NCBI GenBank assembly: GCA_009773205.1 | Contig: WPAE01000006.1 | Coordinates: 62,001-126,000, forward strand | Reading direction: 5' to 3' | Origin: Ignavibacteria bacterium | GTDB lineage: Bacteria; Bacteroidota; Ignavibacteria; Ignavibacteriales; Melioribacteraceae | DNA: 64,000 nt | Shown: positions 1 through 8,392 of the stretch, piece by piece | Position numbering within the stretch: the first letter of the stretch is position 1 | How the letters are laid out: each line of letters opens with the position of its first letter | Notes under the pieces: generated by a model | Seen by the model: the letters and a program-made list of their open reading frames with translations, nothing else | The model's database searches: none | Told to the model about the DNA's origin: nothing | Translations under genes and position numbers: made by a program

Positions 1-537
1 AAATCTCTTAAGAACAACAAAGTTAAAATTTCTCACTGTCCTTCTTCTAATCTGAAACTCGGCTCAGGTGTTGCAAACGTTCCGCGTTTTATAAAAGAAG
101 GAATCTCGGTTTCACTTGGCGCAGACGGTGCGCCTTGCAACAATAGCCTAAGCGCTTTTACAGAAATGAGGCACGCAGGGTTGATTCAAAAACCAATTTA
201 TGGTCCAACAGCGATGGATGCGCTTACAGTTTTTCGTCTTGCAACTATGGAAGGCGCAAAAGCTCTACATCTCGAAAAAGAAGTTGGAAGTATAGAAGTT
301 GGAAAGAAAGCAGATTTTGTTCTGTTAGATTTGGATAAAGCAGACCAGCCCATACAAATGAATGAACAAAGCATTTATTCCAGTATTGTTTACTCTGCCA
401 CTAAAGAAAATGTAAAAGCGGTATTTGTAGATGGAGAGTTGAAAGTAGAAAGCGGGAAATCGGTTATTTATGATGAACAAAAGCTGACAGCTAATGGTAA
501 AAATCAATTTGAAGAATTATTAAAGAGGGTTAATTGA
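1..537 (+). CDS. Amidohydrolase, C-terminal part (5'-deoxyadenosine/SAH deaminase-like)
   Basis: The reading frame is open from the left edge of the window, so only the last 178 residues are present. Visible residues 12-23 read HCPSSNLKLGSG, followed by LGADGAP at 39-45. These are the late metal-site His and Asp motifs of the MtaD/TrzN/DadD branch of the amidohydrolase superfamily, which hydrolyses amino or chloro groups from purine or triazine rings using a divalent metal. A typical C-terminal composite-domain segment, GSIEVGKKADFVLLDLD, follows. Wording around CNNSLSAFTEMR is closest to S-adenosylhomocysteine or 5'-deoxyadenosine deaminases, but the exact substrate cannot be decided without the N-terminal half. 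The stop overlaps the TTG start of rdgB by 4 nt, suggesting cotranscription and translational coupling. The pairing of two nucleotide-cleaning enzymes is suggestive only. Confidence 0.8.
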   Translation, partial: KSLKNNKVKISHCPSSNLKLGSGVANVPRFIKEGISVSLGADGAPCNNSLSAFTEMRHAGLIQKPIYGPTAMDALTVFRLATMEGAKALHLEKEVGSIEVGKKADFVLLDLDKADQPIQMNEQSIYSSIVYSATKENVKAVFVDGELKVESGKSVIYDEQKLTANGKNQFEELLKRVN

Positions 538-1124
538 AAATTATTTTTGCAACTCAGAACCAAGGAAAAGCAAAAGAAGTAAAAAATCTTTTCGAGAGGA
601 CCAAAATTAAAATTGTTTCACTTGCAGATTTAGGAAACGATATTGACATAGAAGAAACCGGAACAACTTTTTATGAGAATGCATTTATAAAAGCAAAAGC
701 TATTTATGATATTTATAAAACGCCGGTAATCTCAGATGATTCGGGGTTAGAAATTGAACAACTTGATGGCAGACCTGGAGTTTATAGTGCACGTTATGCC
801 GGAGAAAGTTGCAGCTTTGATGACAACAACAGAAAAGTAATTGCAGAATTGAAGGACTTCTCACATCCGCATAGAGCAAAGTTTATTTCTCAAGCTTTAT
901 ATTACGATGGGGGCGAAGCAATTGCTTTTGTTGGAGAATTACACGGCAGAATTATTGATAAACCAAGGGGCAGTTTTGGATTTGGGTACGATCCAATTTT
1001 CATACCCGATGGTTTTGCAAACACTTTAGCTGAATTAATGATAGAAGAAAAAAACACAATCAGCCATCGCGCAAAATCTTTTGAGCAGCTTCGGGCAAAG
1101 ATTTTAGCGAAAGCTCAGGTGTAG
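534..1124 (+). CDS. rdgB: XTP/dITP diphosphatase (RdgB/HAM1 family)
   Basis: Hydrolyses non-canonical purine triphosphates (dITP, XTP, ITP) to monophosphates plus pyrophosphate, keeping them out of DNA and RNA; cytosolic. At 196 aa it has the normal family length. N-terminal FATQNQGKAKEV (5-16) is the substrate-binding loop, SDDSGLE (67-73) carries the catalytic and metal acidic residues, GFGYDPIF (149-156) and SHR (177-179) are the base-recognition motifs; all are intact. The start is TTG at 534, overlapping the upstream amidohydrolase stop by 4 nt. No ATG lies near enough to keep the FATQN motif, so the TTG call is secure. It is probably the last gene of that transcript, because the next gene begins 66 nt later with its own GAGGA ribosome-binding site. 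Confidence 0.95.
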   Translation: MKIIFATQNQGKAKEVKNLFERTKIKIVSLADLGNDIDIEETGTTFYENAFIKAKAIYDIYKTPVISDDSGLEIEQLDGRPGVYSARYAGESCSFDDNNRKVIAELKDFSHPHRAKFISQALYYDGGEAIAFVGELHGRIIDKPRGSFGFGYDPIFIPDGFANTLAELMIEEKNTISHRAKSFEQLRAKILAKAQV

Positions 1125-1190
1125 CGAATAACAATGCAATACTAATAATACATCGAGAGAATTCTTTACTACATAGACGAGGAAAACTTA

Positions 1191-2387
1191 ATGGAACTTA
1201 TTCTACTTATCGGTTGGTTGATGATTATCAATGGCGCTTTAGGCGGGCAATATATTCTGAAATGGATGGGTAACCAACCTGAATTTGTTGGCAATCAACC
1301 TGTTGGTGTTTCTCCAGGAGTTATGACATGGTGGAGAGAACTTTCAAAACTTATTTGGGCTGTAATTGCTGTTATTATTGAAGTTATACGAGGGAAAGAA
1401 TTAAAATATTTGATGCCAGGTGCTGCCTCTATGATAACTATTATGATCTGTGCGTTCACAGGTGTTATCGAAAACATAGGATTTTTTTATCTCCCTAAAT
1501 ATTATTCGCCTCATCTCTATGCTCCTTATGTAAATGTTTATCTTGTAATGCTTCCATTTTTTGGTAAGATATTATTTAATGCTTCTATTAGAAAAGAACA
1601 TTGGATTGGTATCTCACTTGTTGTTATTGGGCTTGCTGTTCCACACATACCAAGAATTTTAGGGGATAGCATAAGTGCAAGCGAAACCTTGGATTTTACA
1701 GCAATAATTTGGGTAATTATTATTAACTGTTGTTTGTGCTCACAGCAAGTATTGAATAACAAAACAGTTCAACTTGCTGTAAAGGGAGTTGGTCCAAACG
1801 CACTTGTTATGTGGCGCGAAATCTGGAAAATGACTTTCATTTGGTCTGCGTTAATAATTTTTCCATTAATTGGCAGCATTATAGATATTAACTTTCCACA
1901 AAATGTTTCTGTAGAAAAATTTGAAAGAAGAGTTCTTTCATTTGTTAACGAGAGCGATAAAACATTTTTGCTTTCTTACTACGAAAAATCTGGCGATGAA
2001 TATGTAATAAACAAAAATGTGTCTTTGGAATCTGAAGAAAAAATTAAAACCATTATATCAGATGTTGGCTACAACCGCTTCTTTTCTTTGTTCGATGGCA
2101 GCATTATTCCAGAAAACTGGTGGCCTATTTTCTTTGTAGTACTTGCAGGTTTAACAGGCTACATTTATAGCTTTGGCTTCTTTAAACTCTCAAAATTTGC
2201 TGCACATTATTGGGTACCATACACTAATATTTGGCTGGCGGTACTTCCATTTGTAATGTTTCTGTTCGGTAAAGAAGTAACTACATTTCAAGTAATTGGT
2301 GCGGTGGTTACATCCATTGGATTGATAGTTGGAGTGTCTGACCATAAACATCACAAAGTTGAGGAGATAGAAAAAAAGAATAAATGA
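1191..2387 (+). CDS. DMT/EamA-like multi-spanning membrane transporter with internal duplication
   Basis: A 398-aa protein dominated by hydrophobic helices, with the two-fold repeat expected of the drug/metabolite transporter superfamily. Half one has WWREL near residue 47 and a late helix pair (SPHLYAPYVNVYLVMLP). Half two repeats these as MWREI near 208 and AAHYWVPYTNIWLAVLP near 338. The duplicated W-R-E motif inside a helix is distinctive and may line the transport path. Half two also contains about 80 mostly polar residues (about 233-312), rich in Lys, Glu and Ser, which would form a soluble domain between helices; classic EamA proteins (about 290-300 aa) lack this. Ribosome-binding site GAGGAAAAC precedes the ATG. 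Substrate unknown; no neighbouring gene identifies it. The EamA link rests on topology and the repeat, not on a search. Confidence 0.6.
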   Translation: MELILLIGWLMIINGALGGQYILKWMGNQPEFVGNQPVGVSPGVMTWWRELSKLIWAVIAVIIEVIRGKELKYLMPGAASMITIMICAFTGVIENIGFFYLPKYYSPHLYAPYVNVYLVMLPFFGKILFNASIRKEHWIGISLVVIGLAVPHIPRILGDSISASETLDFTAIIWVIIINCCLCSQQVLNNKTVQLAVKGVGPNALVMWREIWKMTFIWSALIIFPLIGSIIDINFPQNVSVEKFERRVLSFVNESDKTFLLSYYEKSGDEYVINKNVSLESEEKIKTIISDVGYNRFFSLFDGSIIPENWWPIFFVVLAGLTGYIYSFGFFKLSKFAAHYWVPYTNIWLAVLPFVMFLFGKEVTTFQVIGAVVTSIGLIVGVSDHKHHKVEEIEKKNK

Positions 2388-2400
2388 GCCTATTCTAAAA

Positions 2401-2413
2401 AGGCAGGCGGGTT
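2401..2413. repeat. Fragment related to dispersed GC-rich intergenic repeat
   Basis: A short GC-rich stretch between convergent genes contains GGCAGGCGGGTT, matching the end of the larger islands at 5485-5518 and, on the other strand, 51584-51625. It is short, so the relationship is tentative. Confidence 0.3.
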
Positions 2414-2477
2414 AGATTCGGCTCATAAATAATTGCGGCTGCAGGAAATTGTCTAATACACTTCCTAAAACGAAAAC

Positions 2478-2498
2478 GGTCGAGTCTACGACTCGACC
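2478..2498. terminator. Perfect 8-bp hairpin between convergent genes
   Basis: GGTCGAGT (2478-2485) and ACTCGACC (2491-2498) form a perfect stem with loop CTACG. It directly abuts the stop codon of the minus-strand ABC-F gene. Read on the minus strand it is followed by GTTTTCGTTTT, as in a Rho-independent terminator; on the plus strand a T5 tract follows at a distance of about 12 nt. It probably ends the minus transcript and may work in both directions. Confidence 0.6.
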
Positions 2499-4382
2499 CT
2501 ACGATGGAGTTTTTATCTTCTCCAATTCTTCCCACCGCTCGTAAAGAAATTTTACTTTCATCTTTGATTCTTCAAGCTGCTTGTTTAGCTCAACAGTTTT
2601 GTTTGCAAACTTGACATAAAAATCCGACGAAGAAAATATTGTTTCAATTCTTGCTACATCGGATTCAGCATTGAAAATATTCTCCTCCATCATTTCAAGT
2701 TCTTTATTCTCTTTCCAAGTGAGCTTTCTAACTTTTGGTTTTTCTTGCACTTCTTCTTTTATAATCTTTGGCAGTTCGGCTACTATCGCTGCTTGTCTTA
2801 GTTTTCTTTTCTGTACATAGTAATCATAGTCGCCTTCGCTATAAATAATTTGTCCATCGCCTTCGAGTGCTATTATACCATTGCATACCCGGTTTAAGAA
2901 ATATCTATCGTGGCTAACTACCACAACGCAGCCATCGAATGAGATTAACGCTTCTTCAAGAACGCGCAAAGTTGGCAAGTCCAAATCATTTGTAGGTTCA
3001 TCAAGAAGCAAAAAGTTACCGCCGTTTTTTAAGATGCGAGCAAGTGTAAGCCTGCTTTTTTCGCCGCCGGAAAGTCTGCCGACCAAAGTATTAATTCTAT
3101 CATCCGTAAAAAGGAAACGGCGCAGGTAAGTCCAAACGCTAATTTGCCGTCTGCCAAACTTTACATAATCGTTCCCTTCACCAATGGCTTTAATTACTGT
3201 GTCTTCATCGTTCAGCAAAAGCCTTGATTGATCAACATAGTTGAAATCGGTTTTTTCTCCATACTCAATTTGTCCGTAGGTAGGAGAGATTTCACCAAGA
3301 AGAATTTTAAGTAATGTAGTTTTCCCGGTTCCGTTTTTGCCAACTACTCCAATTCTTTTTTTGTATGGAAACGCATAATGGAATCCTGTAAAAAGTGTTT
3401 TGCCTCCAAGCTCAATGCCTACATTTTTTAATTCCAGAATCTTGTTGCCAAGTTTTTCCGGCTCTGGAATTATCATTTCAACATCAAGCTCAACTTCTTT
3501 TACTTGCTGAGCTTGAACTTCGTAAAAATTATCCAACCGGCTCTTTGCTTTTGTTCTTCTCGCGCGCGGACCTTTCAAAACCCACTCTAATTCCCTGCGC
3601 AAAAAATTATTCCTTTTCTTCTCTTCAATTTCTTTTACTGCATGCCGCTGAGATTTGTTAATCAAATAATCTGTGTAATTGCCTTGATGCGAGTAAAACG
3701 TTCCGTTAGAAAGCTCTACAATTCTGTTTGCAATTCTATCAAGAAAGTAGCGGTCGTGAGTAACAAAAATGCATGTGCCAGAGTATTCTGCAAGATAGTT
3801 CTCTATCCACTCAATAGAATTTGTATCGAGATGGTTTGTTGGCTCGTCGAGAATGAGCAAATCCGGATGTGAAATTAACGCGCGGCAGAGTGCAACTCTT
3901 CTTTTTTCTCCACCGGAAAGTGTTGCAACCATTCTTTCTTTTGGAGGCGCATTGAGCGATTTCATTAGCATCTCAATATTCTTCTCAAGATTCCAACCGT
4001 CTAAATCGTCAATTTGAATTTGCAGCTTTTCATGCTGCGGAGAATCAAACGGAGTGCTATTGTATTCTTCAATTAAGGAAATAACTTTTTCGGAACCGCT
4101 GAGAATGTTTGCATGAACATTTTTTGTTTCGTCAAGAGTAAATTCTTGAGATAGGAACCCGATAACAAGCTCGCGTCGTTTGGCAACTTCACCGGAATCG
4201 CAAGGCATTAAGCCGGAAATGATTTTTAGAAATGTAGATTTGCCGGCGCCGTTTCTTCCAACGAGTCCAATTCTATCTTGCTCGTGAATGCTTAGAGAAG
4301 CTTTGTCAAGAATAATTTGTTCGCCAAAGTGAACTGCAAGTTCTTTTGCAGTTAGAATAACCGGTGTAATAGAATATGCCAT
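2499..4382 (-). CDS. ABC-F family ATPase (Uup-like)
   Basis: A soluble tandem ATPase of 627 aa with no membrane segments, so a ribosome-associated ABC-F protein and not a transporter. The first domain has Walker A GRNGAGKS (42-49), signature LSGGE (155-159) and Walker B LLILDEPTNHLD (175-186). The linker holds the ABC-F P-site tRNA interaction region, with a KGPRARRTKAKSRLDNF segment near 270-286. The second domain has GKNGTGKT, LSGGEKSR and LLLDEPTNDLD. A charged coiled-coil tail from about 540 (KVRKLTWKENKELEMMEE) resembles the Uup C-terminal domain. The family resolves stalled or structured ribosomes or gives antibiotic protection; which role applies cannot be told. It starts immediately after the ubiE stop (0 nt), so the two form one minus-strand operon. 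Confidence 0.9.
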   Translation of the reverse strand: MAYSITPVILTAKELAVHFGEQIILDKASLSIHEQDRIGLVGRNGAGKSTFLKIISGLMPCDSGEVAKRRELVIGFLSQEFTLDETKNVHANILSGSEKVISLIEEYNSTPFDSPQHEKLQIQIDDLDGWNLEKNIEMLMKSLNAPPKERMVATLSGGEKRRVALCRALISHPDLLILDEPTNHLDTNSIEWIENYLAEYSGTCIFVTHDRYFLDRIANRIVELSNGTFYSHQGNYTDYLINKSQRHAVKEIEEKKRNNFLRRELEWVLKGPRARRTKAKSRLDNFYEVQAQQVKEVELDVEMIIPEPEKLGNKILELKNVGIELGGKTLFTGFHYAFPYKKRIGVVGKNGTGKTTLLKILLGEISPTYGQIEYGEKTDFNYVDQSRLLLNDEDTVIKAIGEGNDYVKFGRRQISVWTYLRRFLFTDDRINTLVGRLSGGEKSRLTLARILKNGGNFLLLDEPTNDLDLPTLRVLEEALISFDGCVVVVSHDRYFLNRVCNGIIALEGDGQIIYSEGDYDYYVQKRKLRQAAIVAELPKIIKEEVQEKPKVRKLTWKENKELEMMEENIFNAESDVARIETIFSSSDFYVKFANKTVELNKQLEESKMKVKFLYERWEELEKIKTPS

Positions 4383-5072
4383 TTATTTCTCTGCAATTAC
4401 AACTTGAACCAAACCGAAGGTAAGGGAATGCTTGTTTACCTTTGCAAATCCGCATTCGGTAAAAATTTTTACGATGTCAACTTTTTTATCGAACTCGCCG
4501 ACAGATTCTGGCAGATAAGTGTAAGCTTCTTGGTCTTTAGAAATTATTCTTCCGATTAGTGGAAGAATTTTATTGAAGTAAAACATGTAGAAATTTCTAA
4601 CAATCTTGTTTTCCGGTAAACGAAATTCTAGCACAGTAGCTTTCCCTTGATTTACAAGCACGCGATGAAACTCTGTGAAAGCAGACGGAATATCGTAAAA
4701 GTTTCTAACTCCAAAGGCTACAGTAATATTTGAGAATGAGTTGCTATGAAAAGGCAAATGTTCGGCAACAGTTTCAAGCATTTTTCCATTTATCCAATCA
4801 ACTTTTTTGCCGAAAAGTGAAAGCATCTTGAAAGATAAATCGCCGCCAAAGATTTTTTGCACACCGGAATTCTTTGCGGTGATTGCAAAATCTCCTGTGC
4901 CGCAAGCCAAATCCAGTAGAACAGAATCTTTATTCATTTTAGAAAGCTTAATTGCTTTCTTTCGCCAATAAAAATCTATTCCTGCGCTAAGAAAGTGGTT
5001 TAAAAAATCATATCTATGAGAGATTGAATCAAAAATTCTTCTTACTTGTATCTTTTTATTTGTGTCTTCCAT
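4383..5072 (-). CDS. ubiE: Demethylmenaquinone C-methyltransferase (MenG/UbiE)
   Basis: Adds the methyl group from S-adenosylmethionine to the quinone ring in the last step of menaquinone (or a late step of ubiquinone) synthesis. The 229-aa length is normal. N-terminal VRRIFDSISHRYDFLNHFLSAG is the UbiE family signature, LDLACGTGDFAI is the SAM-binding glycine-rich motif I, and VAFGVRNF is the second family signature. Given the likely lineage the substrate is probably demethylmenaquinone; no other quinone gene lies in the window. First gene of the minus-strand pair with the ABC-F ATPase. A 41-nt intergenic space separates it from the divergent cysteine-rich gene at 5114, so both promoters must fit there. 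Confidence 0.93.
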   Translation of the reverse strand: MEDTNKKIQVRRIFDSISHRYDFLNHFLSAGIDFYWRKKAIKLSKMNKDSVLLDLACGTGDFAITAKNSGVQKIFGGDLSFKMLSLFGKKVDWINGKMLETVAEHLPFHSNSFSNITVAFGVRNFYDIPSAFTEFHRVLVNQGKATVLEFRLPENKIVRNFYMFYFNKILPLIGRIISKDQEAYTYLPESVGEFDKKVDIVKIFTECGFAKVNKHSLTFGLVQVVIAEK

Positions 5073-5113
5073 TTATGCTAACTATTTTTTCTTAAAAGTA
5101 ATGGAGCAAAAAT

Positions 5114-5437
5114 ATGGATAAATATCTCAAGGCAATAAAACAAAATGTCTGCTCGATTTGTGTAGATTCCAGCGAGCGCGGAGTCTGCACTCTTACGAAT
5201 AAAGAAACATGCGCGGTAGAATTCTATTTGCCATCTGTCGTAGAAATTGTGCACAGTTTCTATTCGGAAGACTTTTCAGAATATCATAAAATTGTGAAAG
5301 AGAAAATTTGTGCGTACTGCAAAGCTGAAATTGATGGACACTGTTATCTTCATGAAGATGCTAACTGTTCTCTGGATAGATATTTCCCTGTAATCGTTGA
5401 GACGATTCAGAAAGTTGATCGGGGATTACTTAATTGA
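5114..5437 (+). CDS. Small protein with two tandem four-cysteine modules
   Basis: I do not recognise a characterised family. The 107-aa protein is an internal duplication. Module one has Cys13, Cys16, Cys25 and Cys33; module two has Cys66, Cys69, Cys77 and Cys85. The patterns are CxxC-x8-C-x7-C and CxxC-x7-C-x7-C. Each module is followed by the same hydrophobic helix pattern, YLPSVVEIV and YFPVIVETI, and the repeat offset is about 53 residues. Four regularly spaced cysteines per module would suit one zinc ion or one iron-sulfur cluster per module. There is no signal peptide or membrane segment, so it should be cytosolic. It is divergent from ubiE and stands alone as a plus-strand gene. The duplication and preserved cysteines argue that it is a real gene. 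Confidence 0.8.
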   Translation: MDKYLKAIKQNVCSICVDSSERGVCTLTNKETCAVEFYLPSVVEIVHSFYSEDFSEYHKIVKEKICAYCKAEIDGHCYLHEDANCSLDRYFPVIVETIQKVDRGLLN

Positions 5438-5484
5438 GTTTTGAATTAGCTTGCAAGTGAAAGGAAAAAACTGTAGGTGCAAGC

Positions 5485-5518
5485 TCTCGCCTTGACGAGC
5501 CGAAGGCAGGAAGCGGGT
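5485..5518. repeat. GC-rich dispersed intergenic repeat copy
   Basis: The 153-nt gap between convergent genes holds a GC-rich island beginning CTCGCCTTGACGAGCC and ending GGCAGGAAGCGGGTT. The same framework recurs at 13950-13981 and, inverted, at 51584-51625, always outside intact genes. Internal CTCG/CGAG complementarity allows a hairpin. Confidence 0.5.
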
Positions 5519-5590
5519 TAAGTCGCTGATTTCATAAGAGAAGAAAACGCAACATGAAGGTTGCGGCTGCCATAAATAAACTTTACAACC

Positions 5591-6367
5591 CTAAAAGTTT
5601 TGTTGGATTAGTTTTGTCAGTTCTACAAATTGCTCAATTGTTAATTCTTCAGCGCGTCTGGTCAAGTCAAAGGGGAAAGATGCTAAATCCAAATCGCCAA
5701 AGGCGTTGTTGCTAAGAGAATTTTTTAGAGTTTTTCTTCGATTGCCGAAAGCGGCTTTAACAACTTTCACAAAAAGCTTATCATCTACATCCGCTGGAGT
5801 TGATTTGCCAAACTTAAAAGAAACTATTGCTGAATCAACATTTGGTTTAGGATAAAAAACTGTTGGCGGAATTTTGAAACAAAACTCAGCATCAGCAAAG
5901 TAATTGGTCAGTACAGAAAGAATTCCATAATCTTTTGTTCTCGGCTTGCCGGTAATTCGTTTAGCCACTTCAAATTGAACCATAATCAATGCGTCGGAAA
6001 CAAATTGGCGTTCTTCAATTAGTTTAAAAATTATTGGTGAAGTTATGTTGTACGGAATGTTTCCAATTACCCGAAGCTTTTTCCCGTTAGCTAATTCACT
6101 TAAACTCATTTCTAAAAAATCTGCGTTGATAAACTCAACAGACGAAAAGTTTATCTTCAAATCATCAATAACTCGTTTGTCAATTTCGATGGCTTTATAA
6201 TTCTTAACAGCGCGAGAAAGCAGTGCAGTTAAAGCTCCTTGCCCCGGACCAATTTCTACTATGTTGTCATCTTCATTTGGAGAAAATTGGCTTACAATTT
6301 TCTGAATTGTGTTCTTATCAACCAAATAATTTTGCCCGAATCGTTTCAAGGGCTTCAGCTTTTCCAC
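5591..6367 (-). CDS. rsmA: 16S rRNA adenine dimethyltransferase (RsmA/KsgA)
   Basis: Dimethylates two adjacent adenines in the 3' hairpin loop of 16S rRNA during small-subunit assembly, using S-adenosylmethionine. Of normal length at 258 aa. FGQNYLVD (10-17) is the N-terminal RsmA signature, VEIGPGQGALT (about 38-48) the SAM site, and NIPYNITSPI (about 101-110) the catalytic N-I/L-P-Y motif. YPKPNVDSAIV and FGNRRKTL mark the C-terminal half. The start is GTG at 6367; it places the FGQNYLVD motif at the usual distance, and no in-frame ATG does. Transcribed alone on the minus strand, divergent from the glycosyltransferase at 6441. Confidence 0.95.
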   Translation of the reverse strand: MEKLKPLKRFGQNYLVDKNTIQKIVSQFSPNEDDNIVEIGPGQGALTALLSRAVKNYKAIEIDKRVIDDLKINFSSVEFINADFLEMSLSELANGKKLRVIGNIPYNITSPIIFKLIEERQFVSDALIMVQFEVAKRITGKPRTKDYGILSVLTNYFADAEFCFKIPPTVFYPKPNVDSAIVSFKFGKSTPADVDDKLFVKVVKAAFGNRRKTLKNSLSNNAFGDLDLASFPFDLTRRAEELTIEQFVELTKLIQQNF

Positions 6368-6440
6368 ATTTACCTATTATTTTCTTTAGCAATATAACTT
6401 TTACGGTCTTAAATTATCACCGTAATTTTTATGGTTAAAG

Positions 6441-7538
6441 ATGACTCTTTTTGAAATAATTTTCATAGCTGTACTTTCACTTTACTTCATTCATTTGGTT
6501 GTTTTCTCTATTGGCGCATCTAAGAAATATCCAAAAGTTAATGATGATGCATTGCCTTCGTCTACAGTAATTGTTGCGGCTCGTAACGAAGAAGATAAAA
6601 TTCTCGAATGCATTACTTCTCTTGATAAAATGGAATTTCCTGAAGGAAAGCTGGAAATAATTCTTGTTAACGATCACTCAACAGATAGAACGGGAGATAT
6701 AATTTCTGAGTTCATAAAAGATAAACCAAAGTTTAAGTTGCTTGTTCCGGAGAAGGCAATTGGCTCGCTCAAGGGAAAAACAAACGCACTGGCAAATGCA
6801 ATTAAATTTGCAGCAGGGGAAATTATTTTAACTACTGATGCAGATTGCAATGTAAATCCCCTTTGGGCAAAAACTATGGCTTCTTATTATCAAAAAGATG
6901 TTGCCTTTGTTGGCGGCTTTACAACTCAAGAAGATAAAACCTCTTTCGGGGGTATGCAGGCAATTGATTTTCTTTATTTGCTAACCATTGCCAGCGGCGC
7001 TTTGAATCTTGGTAAACCTCTTGCTGCAATTGGCAATAATATGTCTTACCGAAAAAGTGTTTATGATGAAATTGGCGGATATGAAAACATCCCTTTCTCA
7101 ATTACAGAAGATTTTCGTTTGCTTATGGCAATCTGGAATTTAAAAAAATATAAATGTATTTATCCAATAGATCAGAATTCTATGATTACTTCTAAAGCCT
7201 GTCCTGATTTCCCAACTTTGTTTTGGCAAAAAAAACGCTGGGCAGTTGGCGGTATGGAAAGTGATTTTATCAGTTACTTAATTATGGTTTGGGGATATAT
7301 TTCAAAAGCGGCAATTCTGTTAACACCATTGTTTTTTTCTCTCACGGCTTTATATTTGTGCATCTTCAAAATTGCTGTGGATTACTTTTTCGTTAAACCC
7401 GTTTTCAACCGATTACGAGTGAGAATGAAGTTTTCTCACTTCATAGCTTTTGAGATTTACTACACTCTTTATGTATTGATGCTTCCATTTATTGTTCTGC
7501 CTAGCAGAAAAGTAAAATGGAAAGGAAGAACATTTTGA
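6441..7538 (+). CDS. Membrane-anchored family 2 glycosyltransferase
   Basis: A processive-type GT2 enzyme of 365 aa. A hydrophobic N-terminal helix (about 4-24) anchors the protein. The GT-A domain follows: SSTVIVAARNEEDKI, then EIILVNDHSTDRTG, a TTDADC metal-binding DxD-like motif near residue 135, and an acceptor-side ED in SITEDFRLL. Q-x-x-R-W appears as WQKKRWAVGG, typical of GT2 proteins that extend or transfer sugars at the membrane. At least two hydrophobic segments follow (about 285-320 and 340-360). The sugar and acceptor are unknown. The next plus-strand gene starts 34 nt later, so it could be in a transcript with the envelope genes downstream. Confidence 0.85.
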   Translation: MTLFEIIFIAVLSLYFIHLVVFSIGASKKYPKVNDDALPSSTVIVAARNEEDKILECITSLDKMEFPEGKLEIILVNDHSTDRTGDIISEFIKDKPKFKLLVPEKAIGSLKGKTNALANAIKFAAGEIILTTDADCNVNPLWAKTMASYYQKDVAFVGGFTTQEDKTSFGGMQAIDFLYLLTIASGALNLGKPLAAIGNNMSYRKSVYDEIGGYENIPFSITEDFRLLMAIWNLKKYKCIYPIDQNSMITSKACPDFPTLFWQKKRWAVGGMESDFISYLIMVWGYISKAAILLTPLFFSLTALYLCIFKIAVDYFFVKPVFNRLRVRMKFSHFIAFEIYYTLYVLMLPFIVLPSRKVKWKGRTF

Positions 7539-7572
7539 AATTTATCCGGTATATAAATTTTGGAGGTCGTAG

Positions 7573-8391
7573 ATGAAAAAGACTTTATGCGTATTGATGC
7601 TGATGTCATCTCTACAATTTGCACAACAATTGGAGTTTTTCCCGAACGAATTAAATGTTAATCCTTTTGTCGCTAATGTAATAGAACCAAAACTTGGCTT
7701 TATGTTTAAAACAGAAGTAAACGAGCTGCGTTTGGATATTGGTAATACAGTGGATATTGCATTGCTAAGAACAACTTCTGGAGTTATTTCTATGGGAGCG
7801 GATCTGTTCACATGGACTTTACTACGCAAAGAAAATAATTTTCACTTTCCTGTTGATGCAGTTGATTATTTGTTTGGCTTGAATTTCGGTTTCAAAAAAT
7901 CTGTTCATGATTATGCTTTTGGTGCACGCTTGAGAATCAGTCATATAAGCGCTCACTTTGTTGATGGACATTACGACAAAGAAAAACTTTCTTGGAGGAA
8001 TACCCGCACGCCTCGAGTTTACTCGCGAGAGTTTATTGAGCTTATGCCTTTTTATCAGTACAAACACCTTAGAATGTATGCTGGGTTCACCTACTTGTTT
8101 AATGTAAATCCTAAAGTTGAACAGCGCGATCTTTACCAGCTTGGCTTCGATTATTTTAGAAAAGATTTTATTACTGATTATCTTTCTCCATTTATTGCTT
8201 ATGATGTAAAGATTTCCGGCTCTACAAAAAGTACTCCCAATCATTCTTTTAATGCAGGGATAAAATTTGGAAATCCTGAAGGCAAAGGAATTAGTTTGTA
8301 CTTTCATTACTACTCCGGCTGGAGCATACACGGACAGTATTTTGATTATAGAGAAAAATACTCTGGCATTGGCGTAAACCTGGATTTATAG
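7573..8391 (+). CDS. DUF1207-like predicted outer-membrane beta-barrel protein
   Basis: A 272-aa secreted protein. Residues 1-18 (MKKTLCVLMLMSSLQFAQ) form a signal peptide. The mature part alternates polar and hydrophobic residues as in beta strands and ends with an aromatic-rich strand and terminal Leu (YSGIGVNLDL), as outer-membrane barrels do. The succession of a GADLF segment, a GARLRISHISAHFVDGHY segment and an arginine-serine segment before FIELMPFYQY recalls DUF1207 proteins (glycine-rich strands, then an R-x-S-H-x-S pattern). This assignment is from memory of the family pattern. A strong GGAGGT ribosome-binding site lies upstream of the ATG. It ends 1 nt before the M50 protease gene and is probably cotranscribed with it. 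Confidence 0.55.
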   Translation: MKKTLCVLMLMSSLQFAQQLEFFPNELNVNPFVANVIEPKLGFMFKTEVNELRLDIGNTVDIALLRTTSGVISMGADLFTWTLLRKENNFHFPVDAVDYLFGLNFGFKKSVHDYAFGARLRISHISAHFVDGHYDKEKLSWRNTRTPRVYSREFIELMPFYQYKHLRMYAGFTYLFNVNPKVEQRDLYQLGFDYFRKDFITDYLSPFIAYDVKISGSTKSTPNHSFNAGIKFGNPEGKGISLYFHYYSGWSIHGQYFDYREKYSGIGVNLDL

Positions 8392-8392
8392 A

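Noticed and set aside
7822-8331. A 169-codon minus-strand frame inside the DUF1207-like gene
   Set aside because: Composition is typical of a reverse-strand shadow, without signal, domain or ribosome-binding site, while the plus-strand gene has a signal peptide and strong site.
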